Shown here one piece after another: positions 22,501 to 35,600 of a stretch of 64,000 nt of DNA (positions are counted from its first letter, which is position 1; each line of letters opens with the position of its first letter). The notes beneath the pieces were generated by a model. It made no database searches and was not told the origin of the DNA. It was given only the letters and a program-made list of their open reading frames with translations. Made by a program: the position numbers and the translations under genes. This DNA comes from Siderastrea siderea (lineage: Eukaryota > Cnidaria > Anthozoa > Scleractinia > Rhizangiidae), in contig OZ034979.1 in the NCBI GenBank assembly GCA_964030785.1, forward strand, positions 41,857,484-41,921,483, in the 5' to 3' direction.

Positions 22501-25500
22501 AGGCTGGCGTGTCCGGTTCCATATTTGGCTTTTACGCTGGTGTGAGGGAAGCCTGGGGCAGCTCTTCAGCTCAAACTAGAAACAGCTATATGGCATTACT
22601 TGATGTAAACATTGAGAGGTGCATATAGACTAAAATGACTGAGAGTAGACGATTAATGTTTTTAAATTAATTTGAAGAAACTCTAGGCCAGGATTGAGAA
22701 TAATTTAATGGCAAAACGTTAGCAACTAGCGTTCCCACATTTAAGCGCAATTTAAGGTGTTTCGATACAGTTTTTTGGGGACCATACCTAACTTTTTGAA
22801 TCGGCTCTTAGACAGTCTTCTCCCTGTCAGATCAACGTGAAATTTGCGATACTTGTTGGTTTTGGATTGAACTTTAGCGTGGTTTACATCTTGTAAAAAC
22901 CGATATTTCCATGACAACGATAGACAAGAATCCTCGAAAACAGTAAAATTGAAATTTTGCACGATTCAGATTTCGCTTCGAAAAGCGTTATTCATTGCTT
23001 CGTGATTATTATCTGGTTTCTTTGTTCTTTGTTGCACTGTAGATTACAACGAAAAGTAAAAATCACGGAGGAATGTATTGCGCATTACTTTGAATATATT
23101 AGCATTTACTTGCCAACTGTTTATACGTAACGCAAGCCTTTCCGTCGGTTCATACATAGCCTGCGAGCAGGCTCTCTATTCGGGGGGGCAACGTGAATTA
23201 TTTTCTTTGAGAGCGCCGAAGGCGCGAGTTTCGGCGAACGAAGTGAGCCCGCGGTGAAAAACGAGAGCCTGCACGTGAGTCATTGAATTTCAATTCCGGC
23301 CCCTCGAAATGTGACAACTTGTTGACAACTCGCCACGCTTCCGGTGTCAAATAACTAGCCAATAGGGAACGAGAAAAATATAAACAAACATGACAGAAAG
23401 ATGCACGTGGAAGTTTTCCCGGGATTTCGTCTAGATCTTTGTGGCTCTTCATGGAAGGATCGGAAGAACGCGTTTTAACTCCGAAAAAAGTTGTCAACAA
23501 AGCAAGTGGACATTGCCGTATCTGCAGTTGTAGTTTTTTGGTGAAATATGGAACTGGAAAATCGGGTCGAATGTCCACGGAAAATCTATTTGAAGTTTCA
23601 AATCGCGATGGAAGTCGCGGACAAGTATTGGCGACGATGTGCGAAAACATTGGTATTTATTGAGCCTGTCATTTTTGACCAATCAGAGTGCTGCGTTCGT
23701 GGACGAACGCGCCGGATTCAAAATTCAATGGGATACGTGCAGGCTCTCAATTTTCACCGCGGGCTCGCTTCGCTCGCCGAAACTCGCGCCTTCGGCGCTC
23801 TCGAAGAAAATAATTCACGTAAGAAAATAATTCACGTTGCGTTGCCCCCCGAATAGAGAGCCTGCTCGCCGGCTAGTTCATACATCCTCTTTAACGTTAA
23901 GTCTAAAAGTGTTCCAGTGAATCAATGTTAATAAGACTCAAAACTAAAATTGGTCACATCGTCAAGCACGCATGTTTAATGTTTTAAAAAAATCTATCGA
24001 GTCGTTCTTAACATTTTCGCAACTGAAAGCGCTCAAATTAAAAAATTACCACAAAATTATTACGCGAATGATCTGAGAAAAACAAGGTCGTTCTCGAGAT
24101 CGCGAACACCAGTTTCAACAAATTTTTCTAGGCGTAAAATAGTAAGTAAAAGACACATTTTAACAGTATTTACTAGCCATTTCATCAAAGCGTTGATTAT
24201 TTTTCGGTGCATTTACTATTATTAGGCAAAAACTAAGGTTGAAAATGTTTTTGCGATTTACTTCAAAACAAACATACAGAATTTTTTTGTTCTTGTATAT
24301 TTTGTTTGCCATACACCACAGTTTAAGCCGCTGGTATTTGCTTTTCGAAGCGAAATCTGGATCGTGCAAAATTTCAATTTTACTGTTTTCGAGGATTTTT
24401 GTTTATCGTTGTCATGGAAATATCGATTTTTACAAAATGCAAACCACGCTAAAGGTCAATCCAAAATCAACAAGTATTGCAAATTTCACGTTGATCCGAC
24501 AAGGAGAAGACTGTCTAAGAGCCGATTCAAAAAGTTAGGTATGGTCCCCCAAAAACTATATCGAAACACCTTTAACAGATTTACCATTGATATTTGCTGA
24601 CAACAAAGAGTGCGTGACACAGTTGTTTCGCGAGGTTTGTTTGTTTGAATTAGACCATGAAAAAGTCACGCTGACCCTTATGGCCATGGGCGTTGAAATC
24701 CATCTTTTTCCTTACAGTTTATAGCTGTTATTCTATGTTTTAAGCGTTGTTTGATTTCAAGGTACGAGATATTCATGGACGAAGTCAAACCCAGTGACCT
24801 CAGTCTTAACTTTCTGCGAGAATTCATGGAGTTGCCGTTATCATACTATTCTCCTGGCGCCCCGATAAAGTATCGTAAGTAATATAACACCTAACACCTT
24901 AGCTAATCCGATTCGAATAAACGACTGAATGAACTGAATCGCCCCTAAAGCGACCATCTTAACAATGTTTTACGAGAATAACTGAATGAGCTTCAGTGGC
25001 AAATGGAGTAAGGGACCCGTCATTATTTATCGCCTGGGGATGGTAGGAGGAATTTTCTTTTTGGGTGGGGGATCACTTGATTTTTAGGAGAACAGAGGAG
25101 GGGATCAGTCGAAACTGACAGCCCAAAAGGGGGGGATCACTGAAAATGTTGGAAGGATTCAGAGCGGGGACCACTCAAATGAGGATACAAAATAATTGTA
25201 CCCATTCTACTGGGAGATGATAGCGTTTGCAGTCTCAATTTGTTCTAACACAACCGTTTATTTAAGAAGCGGAAGTCTGTCATACTGGCGAGTGTGCCCT
25301 TTCAATTTATATCGAGAACGTTTTGTGTTAACAGTCTTTTGTAGTTTTCCGTTTAAAACGTGCTTATTACTTAGCTAATATTCACCTTTGAACATGACAA
25401 GTGAGCTGAATGGTACATGAACCATATTAAACTCCTGATAACTGAAACATTATGAAATAGCGTGTTTTTAAAACATAAAGCATTTATCGCCTCTCCAGGA

Positions 25501-28500
25501 ATGGGCTCTCTGTCCCAGCTCTAAATCCGATTCAACTGCTTCATTTGCCTCTTGAGCCTCATCATCCGATTCAAAAAGGATAAGAAAAGGTTGGAGGCCT
25601 GCACGACTCTCGCGCACGTGTATTAGCCATTCTCATAGTTTTGATCTCACGAGTAAATCTTTACGAGACCTACCCCTTCTGTATGCTATTAGAGTAGGTT
25701 CTTTGAATTATATTTCTCTAAGCAGTGGTTGTTTCAGTGTTTGAGCAGTGTTTCATGAGTATTTGTTTTGAAAAGTTTAGTAGTGCTGAGTGGTATTGCG
25801 TTACAGAAGGCAAGATTTTTTTGTTTTTGGTCTGCTTTCTATTTTCAAAAATCACTTCCGAGAGTTCTTTGGACAAGACCTTCTTGGTAACCTCTCTCAG
25901 CAAGATACGACTGGAAGTGTTTGATTTTTTCCTCAAACGCTGTTTTAGAGGAATCTGTTATTAGCAGGCTTAAGGCCTCTCCTTTGATGAAACCTTTCTT
26001 ACTCCTGGTGGGTGACAAGAGGAGAAATATGTGTACGGACATGTTTCAGTGGGAGCGTAGTGGGTGCGTATGTCAAGCACTGATTCATATATGAATCTTT
26101 GGCCTTTGTAAACGCTGGTGTCCAGAAAAGTAGTTTCTGTATCAGAAATGTCAGCGGTGAACTTGATAGTAGGATGATGGTTATTTGTTTGATCAATGAA
26201 CTGATTTAAAACCTCTCTGATGGTGTCCCCGAGGGAGAAAATGTCGTCGATATGTCGTTTCCAAACGAGAGGTTTGAATGCGCTTTGGCTAAGGATTTCC
26301 GCCATTTTAGTGCCCATGGCGGTTCCATGCGTTTGTAGGTAATTTTTGCCACAAAACTGGAACGAGTTTGCCCGTAATATTAGCCTCAGCGCTTGTGCAA
26401 GTAAACATGTGTCTTTATAGAAAGGGTCGCATGCCTTGCATACTGTTTGAGTTCCCTCCTCTTGTGGAATATTAGTCAGTAGAAAAGCTCGTTACGTCCA
26501 TTGATACTAGGATTGCGTTCTCTGGAACTTTAGTCCTCTCAATGAAATTAATGAAGTCAGTTGACTGTACCTTTGAGAAATGACTTCTGTTGTTGTGCTA
26601 TCGGCTGGAGTTGTTTGTCAACAAATGCCGGCTCTGTTGGCCCTGAAACTCCCGAAATTAAAGGTCTCCCGACCGGAGTCGGTTTGTGGATTTTCGTAAG
26701 GGTATCGAAAATATTGGAATTCGAGGTAGGTTTCGTGTTTGACAAAGCCATTTTTTTAGTAATTTCGTCAATGTGGTGTTCATTGTAAAGTACTGTAATT
26801 AATTATTCAGCTGAATGTTGTACTTTGCGGGATTATGGATCTCTCTTCAATCATAGGTTCTACGAGGGCCTGTAGTTTTCCATGTTGTCTAATTGAATTT
26901 GCCCCTTGTTTTTCTTGTCAGCTAGGCTTCATGAAAACAGATGTAGTCCCTTTGTCGGCTTTCCTGGTGTTAATTTCTGTATTGTTTTTCTTTTTTTACA
27001 CTGTAAGTACATCATAGTTTAAAATACTACCTGTATATGAACGTTAAAAACACTAAATATACACGTCGAAAAGTGAATATGGGTGCGAAGACATGGGGGG
27101 GGCGGGATCACGAAAGTTATCAATAGTTATGAGGGGGGATCCCTTCAGTGAAATAGCATTTAAAGGGGGGATCGGCAAAATTTCACCGTGTTTAGCCCAA
27201 AATCCTCCGAACCCCCCCAGGCGATAAATAATGACCGGTCCCTAACTGTTCTTCTGCTATGTTAACAATTTCATTGTCGTTTGTTGTCTCTGGACGTGCT
27301 CCACATAAACATCTTTCAGGGTCTGGAAGGGTATTCTCGGGATCCGGGATTTGACCAAAATACGGTGCGGGATTCGGGAAAACGCAAAAGATCTCGCCGG
27401 GATTCGGGATTTGACTGCTACCAGGGAAGCGGGATTCCCCAAAATTTGGGCACGGGATGCGGGATTTTGTTGCCTGTCTGTCGGGAATTCGGGAAATCGT
27501 CACGACCCAAATAAACGTTATAGCGGCAAACCAGGCGAACTCAAAATATCAATCGAAAGGGCCAATCTACGTCTTAAATTTATTAGCTTTTGCCGAAATT
27601 AGTCTTTTTTAATGTATTTTTGGGAAAGAAAAAACGGGATTCGGATAGCGATGGAAAAAGTGCGGGATGCGGGATTCTCGTGAAAAAGGAGCGGGAATGC
27701 GGGATCAGGACCCCCCCTTCCAGACCCTGATCTTTGTTTTTGTCATTTCTGGCGAAAACGACTCGTAATCACGGTGACTAACTGGCATTAAGGAGCCGAT
27801 TAAATGAGCCGGGCTGGCTTGGTAACAGGGCTGGTTGGTCTACCGAGATGACTGCTCAGCCCGGTATTACATGAGGCAGGCCAGCCCGCCTGTGGCTAAA
27901 TTTAGAAGCTGTCGTGTGAAAAGATGGCAACATCAAAGAGCATAGCCTGCGAGCAGGCTCTCTATTCGGGGGGCAACGCAACGTGAATTATTTTCTTACG
28001 TGAATTATTTTCTTCGAGAGCGCCGAAGGCGCGAGTTTCGGCGAGCGAAGCGAGCCCGCGGTGAAAATTGAGAGCCTGCACGTATCCCATTGAATTTTGA
28101 ATCCGGCGCGTTCGTCCACGAACGCAGCGTTCTGATTGGTCAAAAATGACAGGCTCAATAAATACCAATGTTTTCGCACATCGTCGCCAATACTTGTCCG
28201 CGACTTCCATCGCGATTTGAAACTTCAAATAGATTTTCCGTGGACATTCGACCCGATTTTCCAGTTCCATATTTCACCAAAAAACTACAACTGCAGATAC
28301 GGCAATGTCCACTTGCTTTGTTGACAACTTTTTTCGGAGTTAAAACGCGTTCTTCCGATCCTTCCATGAAGAGCCACAAAGATCTAGACGAAATCCCGGG
28401 AAAACTTCCACGTGCATCTTTCTGTCATGTTTGTTTATATTTTTCTCGTTCCCTATTGGCTAGTTATTTGACACCGGAAGCGTGGCGAGTTGTCAACAAG

Positions 28501-29613
28501 TTGTCACATTTCGAGGGGCCGGAATTGAAATTCAATGACTCACGTGCAGGCTCTCGTTTTTCACCGCGGGCTCACTTCGTTCGCCGAAACTCGCGCCTTC
28601 GGCGCTCTCAAAGAAAATAATTCACGTTGCCCCCCCGAATAGAGAACCTGCTCGCAGGCTACAAAGAGCATGAATCGAGTGTTTTTACTTTTGTTAATCC
28701 GTTATTTTGCCGCATTATTTTCAGTTTTACGTAGCTTTATGGTCTGATAAACCTTTATGTGTTATATAGAAAGAGAAATATCGATCTTGTGGTGAGCCAT
28801 TTTGCTCTGAAGCGAAATTTAGTGACGAGAAAGTGCTGGCCCGGCAATCGCGATTACATGGTTTATAACATAGAGGGCAAAATTACTGAATGCTGATTGG
28901 TTGAGACAGAGGGCATTTTTTCTTAATTTTCTTTCGGACGAGGGCAAAATTACTAATCTCTGATTGGCCAAGAGCCAAAATTACTCGCATTTGATTGGCT
29001 GAGCGCGAGAGCGCGCCATTTGCATTTTGTAGGCGTCTTGAAACGAAAAACGGATTTTGAGTTGTTGAACACAAGGATCGCTTCAAAGTTTGACTTTTAA
29101 CCGGGTTGGTTGGTAAAAATGGTATGGCAATCGGATGTTTGCTTAAAGAGAAATTTCAAAAGGTGAACCTATATGTCAGGGATATGTGTTACGGGAAACA
29201 GCAAATGGTTATTTGTTTTAAAACTACTGAAAACTTTGGAGCGACGTGGTCGATAATTTTTCCAGCAAGACGAAGCTTCGCAACTCAGGTGAATAAAATT
29301 TACTTAGTTAATTGAGTTTTAAGTGTGTTTTGTCAATGAACTAGAATTGTATTTATCTCTTAAGATGTACATAATGGTCAGTCTTTCTTGTTCTGTGCGC
29401 TGAGCAACAGTTAAACTGCTTGTTTGGTGAATAGTGTACGAGCGGGTACTTTTATTCTGAGGGCCAGCTGATTGTGTTCCAACGTGCATGGGAAGTTTTC
29501 CTAAAATTTTGCCCTCCGTGTTATAAACAAGTAATCGCATTGAGTCCTCGTAGAATTAAGGATAAATTTCACTTGTATTTTCAAAGTTTTCACAAATTGC
29601 CCTCGTCACTGCG

Positions 29614-29645
<32 letters not shown>

Positions 29646-32600
29646 CACGCGTGAAAATTTATCCTTAATTCTACTCGGCCTCATGCGATTACATATACTA
29701 ATTTTCAGCCCGGCTAACCGGACCAGCCCGCCTCATGTAATCGGCCCCTAAGAGGGAAAACACAACCAAGCGGTCCAGTTAGTATTGTCTGAAGCCTCTT
29801 CAAAATCCATAAAAGTATCCCATTTGTAGTTTTCTTGACCTCTTACTCTAATCTTTTATAGCGGAGCCTGCGGGCAAAGCCCGCCAGCGGAGCTCCATTG
29901 TTAAGGAAATTTGGTAACCTATCAATCCGAGAAATTTTGGCGGAGCCAGCGCGCTAGCGCGTCAGCGGAGCTCCATTGCTAAGGAAATTTGGTAACCTAT
30001 CCAGCCAAGAAATTTTGGTAGTGACGTAATAGACACGTGACTGTCCGTACGTACGTACGTACGTACGTCCGTCCGCACCACAGGGTTACACTGGATATAA
30101 CCCTGTGTTGAATCCCGTGTGTTTTTGGCGCGAAATCGCATGTTGACCCACGTTGAAGCAAAGACAACAAAAGTCAAAAACAAATTTGTTAATGGAAAAA
30201 AAAGTTCAAAAGAATACTCAGTTGTCTTTTCGGTGAGAGGGGAAAAGTTTAATGTAGGCGAAAAAAATTAGGCGATAAAGTTCAGGCGAAAAGTTCAAAT
30301 TTGCCTTGTCGGTTCTGTTCGAACTCGGTCGGCACACTGCTTGAGTTCGCAGCTTTTAGCAAGCGGTTTCGACCCCAAATATAGCAGAGCTAGTGCTTTT
30401 TGTTTTTTTCTGTCCATAACCATGGTTTTAACGGCGTTCCGAGCACATTTTGCCAGGAAAAACACCAGTATTTTCATCCTGATAGGCAGCTTGTCACGAA
30501 GAAAGAAATAAATACTAAAATTAACTTGAAAAATTAGAACAAGCGCTGATGGCCAAGTTGACTAATCTCCGGCTTCATACGTTGACGACCCGGGTTCGAC
30601 TCTCAGCAAGGGTAGAATTTTTTCTTTTGTTTTTTTTTTTTTTTAGCGGAGACAGCGCGCTAGCGCGTCAGCGGAGCTCCGGTCCATTGCTAAGGAAATT
30701 TGGTAACCTGTCAAGCCAAAAAATTCTGGTAGTGACGTAATAGCGGAGCCTGCAGGCAAAGCCCGCCAGCGGAGCTGGATTGCTAAGGAAATTTGGTAAA
30801 CTATCAATCCGAGAAATTTTGGTTCTGACGTAATAGTCACGTGACCGTCCGTCCGTCCGTACGTCCGTCCGTCCGCACAGACTCTGTGGGAGGGGGAGGG
30901 AAGTCCCAAGACAACCCGACGGGGGTAGAGAATGCCATCTTTTCTGGGCGGGAAATCGCGCGGTGCTTTTGGGCAACCAGCGTTTTTCTTGGCGGGAAAT
31001 CGCATGACCATCGTCGCTTTTGAAAAAGAGGTTTCTTTAAAAGCTTCAGCTTCTTTAGCATTTAACGACTGCTCGAGAGTACTGAAGTTTTATACTTGAC
31101 AAAAAAACATCTAATATCTATAAATGGAAAGAAAAAGTTCAAAAGAATACTGGTAGAAGGCGAAAAGTTCAAGTTACGAAAGCTGCATCCAAAGGACTTC
31201 AGCGCTTTGTTTTCTTCACGGCGGAGAGTTTGCCCTGTTCTGAAACACAACTGAGTAAGTGAAGTATTTAAAGGGTCTAAGGTACATGATTTCGAGTATT
31301 ACGATGAAAGAAATTGCGTTTTGAAATGGTCATTTTCTTTTGACTTTAAAAAATTATTAGAAAACGCGCTCAGATTTGTGTCAGATTCTTGAATATTTTG
31401 CCATGCTCAGCCGATTTCACTCGCGTGGACAGACCTACGATTTTGGAAGTGTAACGCGAATTGCATTTAAGTATAAACTTACTGGTTTTCGCATAAACTT
31501 TTTTTTAAAAATGATTTCTCTGTCCATTATTTTCAATAGTAATAATCTTTTAAGCAAAGCAGTTGTCGGTTTACAGCTATTTTATCCCAAAAGCTTCCGA
31601 AAACAGTTTTGTGCGTTCCTTAAAGCGCCTAACTTTATATAGGCTTACTTCGCATCCGCAAAACTTATGCCAGCATTATTTAATTAAAGCGTGTTTGGCG
31701 TTTCTTTGTTTTGAATCTTGATGGTCTCTACTGAGTTAGAGAACGAAATATAACAGTTATTTGAAAAACTATAAGCGAAGCAGTTGTTGGTTTAAACCTA
31801 TTATATCCGAAAAGCTTCCAAAAACAGTTCTGTGCATTTTTAAAAGCGCTCGAATTTCAGACAATTTGCAGCCGCAAAACTTATGTCACAGAGTTAAGAA
31901 TGTTTGGACGGTGTTTGTTTGTTTGTTTTCAATCTCGATGGTCCCAAGTTAAAGAACGAAATATAAGGGTTACTTAAGTAACTATAAGCGAAGCAGTTTC
32001 GAGTTTAAAGCTATTTTATCCGGTAAGTAATGTGTGTTCCTCAAAGTGCTTGAATTTTTTCTCGGCTGCTAAAACCTACGCGACATTTCGTCGATAAGTT
32101 AATTACAAGTGCTTCGAAGCTCCCAGATCCTTTCTTTCGGGTAATCCCAGTAAAATGCCGGTGAAATGTCAGTATAAATTTTTGACCAGACTAATATTTT
32201 TATTTAGTGGCAGTTCATGTTATTTGTTAACATCCGAACGCAATGAAGATAACCCATTTAAACAGTCGAATAATTTTTATTTTGTTTTTGTAAATGAGCG
32301 CCGATTCAAGTTCATTCAAGCGAACAGCCAATAATCCAAGGAGATTTGGCATTGCAAAACCAAGCCAGACAGCTCGTGAGTAAAATGTGTTCAGTTTGAT
32401 GCCCGAAAAAAAAAATAATCAAGCTGTGCTCAGCCTCTAGAATGACCTTTCGAGCTTGGTTTTACAGAACAGATCCCCAAAATATTGGAGGACAATTCGG
32501 AACACTTTCAGGCTTTTTGAGAAACACTTTTCGAAAGCGAACGAGCCAAAAAAGCCCCGAAATATATTTCAGACCGAAAAGTTTCAGGACTATTTTTGAG

Positions 32601-35600
32601 AAACGAACACCAGTTTATTCCTTCGCGGCCCCGCTTTTAGGCTTGGCTAAATCTATATATTATCTTTCTTTAAAATTTTCCTTACAGAGGACTTCGTTCA
32701 ACGGTGGGGAACACATTACATCAAATCAGCAAAGTTCGGGGGCCAACTTGAAATTCGAAAAACCATGGATAAGACAACCGCTCAGTCAAAGACACATTTT
32801 TCAAAGGTGATGGAGGCTGAATTCAAAAGTCTTTTCGCAAGCTTCGGAACTAAATCTTCCTCTGAAGGAGGTTCTTCAGCCAGTAAGTCTGCGGAAACTA
32901 CGTCCACATCAGTGGTGGCCCAGGGAGGGAGCCACGAAATTGCGTCAATTTTATCAGATGTGTACTCGCCAACATTTAAAAACGAATTCAAACACTGGCT
33001 GACAAGTATTCCTTCCTACCCTAAACCTTTCAACTTCCGCATGAGTCCCATTACTGACCTGGTGAACTTTCGCGCATCGGACTTGTTTCCAGAGGAAACT
33101 GTTCATTGGGGTTGTGAAGGATACGTCACAGCATTGAAAACCGAGAACAATGAAGATGGCGAAGAAGTGAAATACTATGAAATTACAGAGGGTGATAAGC
33201 TGAAGCAGAAAGTGTACTGCCCCTATGATAGCCGTGGTGGATTGGAGGATGCTATAAAAAGAAGACGATCTAGTCTTCACAGAGCCATTGAAGTTTACAT
33301 GGAAGAGGTATGCATTTCCGTAAACTTAATTACCTGTGTACGGAAGAAACAGTGTATTTTTTAACGTGGCACGTTGAGGATAGAGTCAGGATATTCTGGT
33401 CTTTAACCGTTGCCTCGTACGTCACCGCCACCGGTGTAATAGATTCACCATCCCTTCAACTCGGCAGTTGATATTGTAAGGAACTATCGTTTAGATTTTT
33501 AATATCTTCACGTATAATTGGAACTTTTTAATGGGGTGTGGGGGGGGGGGCGGGGGAGATTATGGAATAAAAGTCTTTTAAACCTTCTTGACTCAGCTCA
33601 CATGCCCCTTTATCGCAAATTATTTCAATCATTTCAAAACTGGTGTAAAACATCTTGCACCTGAGCTGATGAATTTGGTGCATCCCAATTTTTAGACAAA
33701 AACTTTCTACTTTCTACAGGATACTGTGAGATATAGGCTATCTGTGACAATCAATTTGACTTCTTCTAGGGCACCATTTCTATTTCGGATTTCAACCTCC
33801 ATTGTCCGGAGCCCGCGTCAGGGTCGGGGTCCGAACCAGCAGTTGTGGATGCGCAGGGAGATGACTTTTTCTCCGTTAAAGATGTCCCAAAATGGAAGTT
33901 ATTGACAACAGCCAAGAAACCATTTAAAGTCATAATCGATATGAAAGACGACCTAAGAGATTCACATCATAGAGACGTGGTGATCCCCAAAACCATGGTG
34001 CGTCGCATTAGATTCTTTGACAATCGTTGGTTCACTTATAACGAGAGAAAGGTCTTTCATCTTTACAATGGCTTTGACAACGGTGGAAGCGGCAATCCTA
34101 AAAACAAGAAAATTTCTGTGCTTGGACTGGTGTTGAGCTTCGAGGAGAAGACAGGCAATCTTGTTCTTACTAACAGCGACTTTGAAGAGTCCAAGAAAAT
34201 CTTCCCAGCTCTAGATTCCAACCTGAAGAGTTCCATCATCGGGCGGGTGGAAGTTGACCACAAAGAAGCAGTTAAGCTTCCCTACAAGTTAGCGGATGCT
34301 CCTGCTCCTGTAATAAAAACATGCAAAGTCATGTTTTCCAACGCGTTGCGCTTTGACCCAACAGCCGGAGGAAAATGTTTACACTTCACGGCGATTACAA
34401 CAGGAACAATCTATGTAATGTTCGCTGTATCCCCAGGAAAACCGACCTCGTGGTACACTATAAGAATAGCCACAGACAGGATTGACATATACAAGGTATA
34501 TAAGACAATATTTGATTCATATTTCTAAACTTTCAAATCTTTTCAGGGCCGTAGCCAGTATGAGGTAAACCGAGGCACTTGCCTCTGTCATTTTTTTCGT
34601 TTAAAACCCTAAATACCTATGAAGAGAATTTAACTATGGACATTGCCTCAGTCATAATTTTAACCATGGACATTGCCTCAGTCATAATTTTTTCTGGCTA
34701 CGGCCCTGCTTTTGTGTCAACTTTGGTCTCTTTGGTCGATAAAAAGTGACCTGAACTACCCGGTTGTGTCTTTCGAAATGGTCAAGTATACACAGAAATC
34801 AAAATGCGTCTTTTTTACTTTATTGGTTAAGTTTCGGATAGATATCTGTAAAAAACTGTGCACACGCTACAACATTCGCGCACATTGCTTACGCTGCAAG
34901 TACGTTCTGACGTCTACAAATGTTTCTGGATCCACTGTGGTTTTGCCTTACAAGGGAGACGCCAATATAGCGCGGTATTATCGTCTCACTTGTAATTTGC
35001 GAAGCATGCTCGAAATGGCGTTATCTTATTTTTGAGCCGAGAGGCTACATACCATCAAAATACCTGGCGTTTAATTGGAAACCAGACAAAGGACATCAAA
35101 ATGGACATAGACATTTCCGTGATGCGTGAGAAAAATGCGTACTATGGCTAATAAATTTTCACAACTATTTGAATGAAAAGCCATCCATCACCAGGAATGG
35201 ATGGATGAAATGCGGGAATAAAGATGCTGTTCTAAACGAAGTACCCTCGGACGATCCTTTCCTGTAAAAAGCATCTAAATAATTGTAAGATAGACGTACT
35301 GTAAATTCATCTGAACGTTTTGTTTGAAACTTGATCCAGTTTTGTCTCTAAACGAAAATGACGTTTTAAGCAAATGGCCATTTATCAGCTTAATTCATCA
35401 ATTCACGTAGATTGTAATACAGACAATATAAAAAGTGTAGTGAAGTTTGTTGAGAAAGTTTTTGCAATAATGTCTTTCTGGCGAGGGCTATTTTTGCGAA
35501 TCGTGAAAATTGACATAACAATCAAAATGTAGTGCCATGCAAATCTGCGCAATCAAATTCACCTTACGTAAGCGCTCTCCATAATCCTGTTGACTGCACG

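Larger units (their letters stand above)
27789..29751. mobile_element. ~1.96-kb DNA element with TTAAGG-GCCGATTA ends, hosting two others
   Basis: The left end TTAAGGAGCCGATTAAATGAG, followed by CCGGGCTGG, is mirrored imperfectly on the right by CCGGCTAACCGGACCAGCCC and CTCATGTAATCGGCCCCTAA. The 719-bp element (27943) and a hairpin element (29531) are nested within it. The interior also holds repeated 'CTGATTGG' motifs at 28890-29010. No transposase was found. Confidence 0.65.
21091..33307 (+). other. MACPF domain segment (exons 4-8) of the pore-former gene
   Basis: The domain begins with AGIGSVMMNGCYGK in exon 4, continues through FLGVGFDGRGKYSPES (exon 5) and the GIYDTSAAMFTF and RNSYMALLDVNIE blocks (exon 6), and reaches the family signature WGTHYI followed by SAKFGGQLE in exon 8. 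The FGG after the signature is the usual glycine hinge. Further on, HWLTSIPSYP and MSPITDLV match the C-terminal end of the MACPF fold. Between these, residues about 400-460 are Ser/Thr/Ala-rich and amphipathic, as expected of a membrane-inserting hairpin. No frameshift or stop breaks the domain. Confidence 0.88.

Noticed and set aside
30545..30607. Functional tRNA-Met gene
   Set aside because: Too short and lacks a full acceptor stem, although A and B boxes are good; kept only as a tRNA-like repeat.
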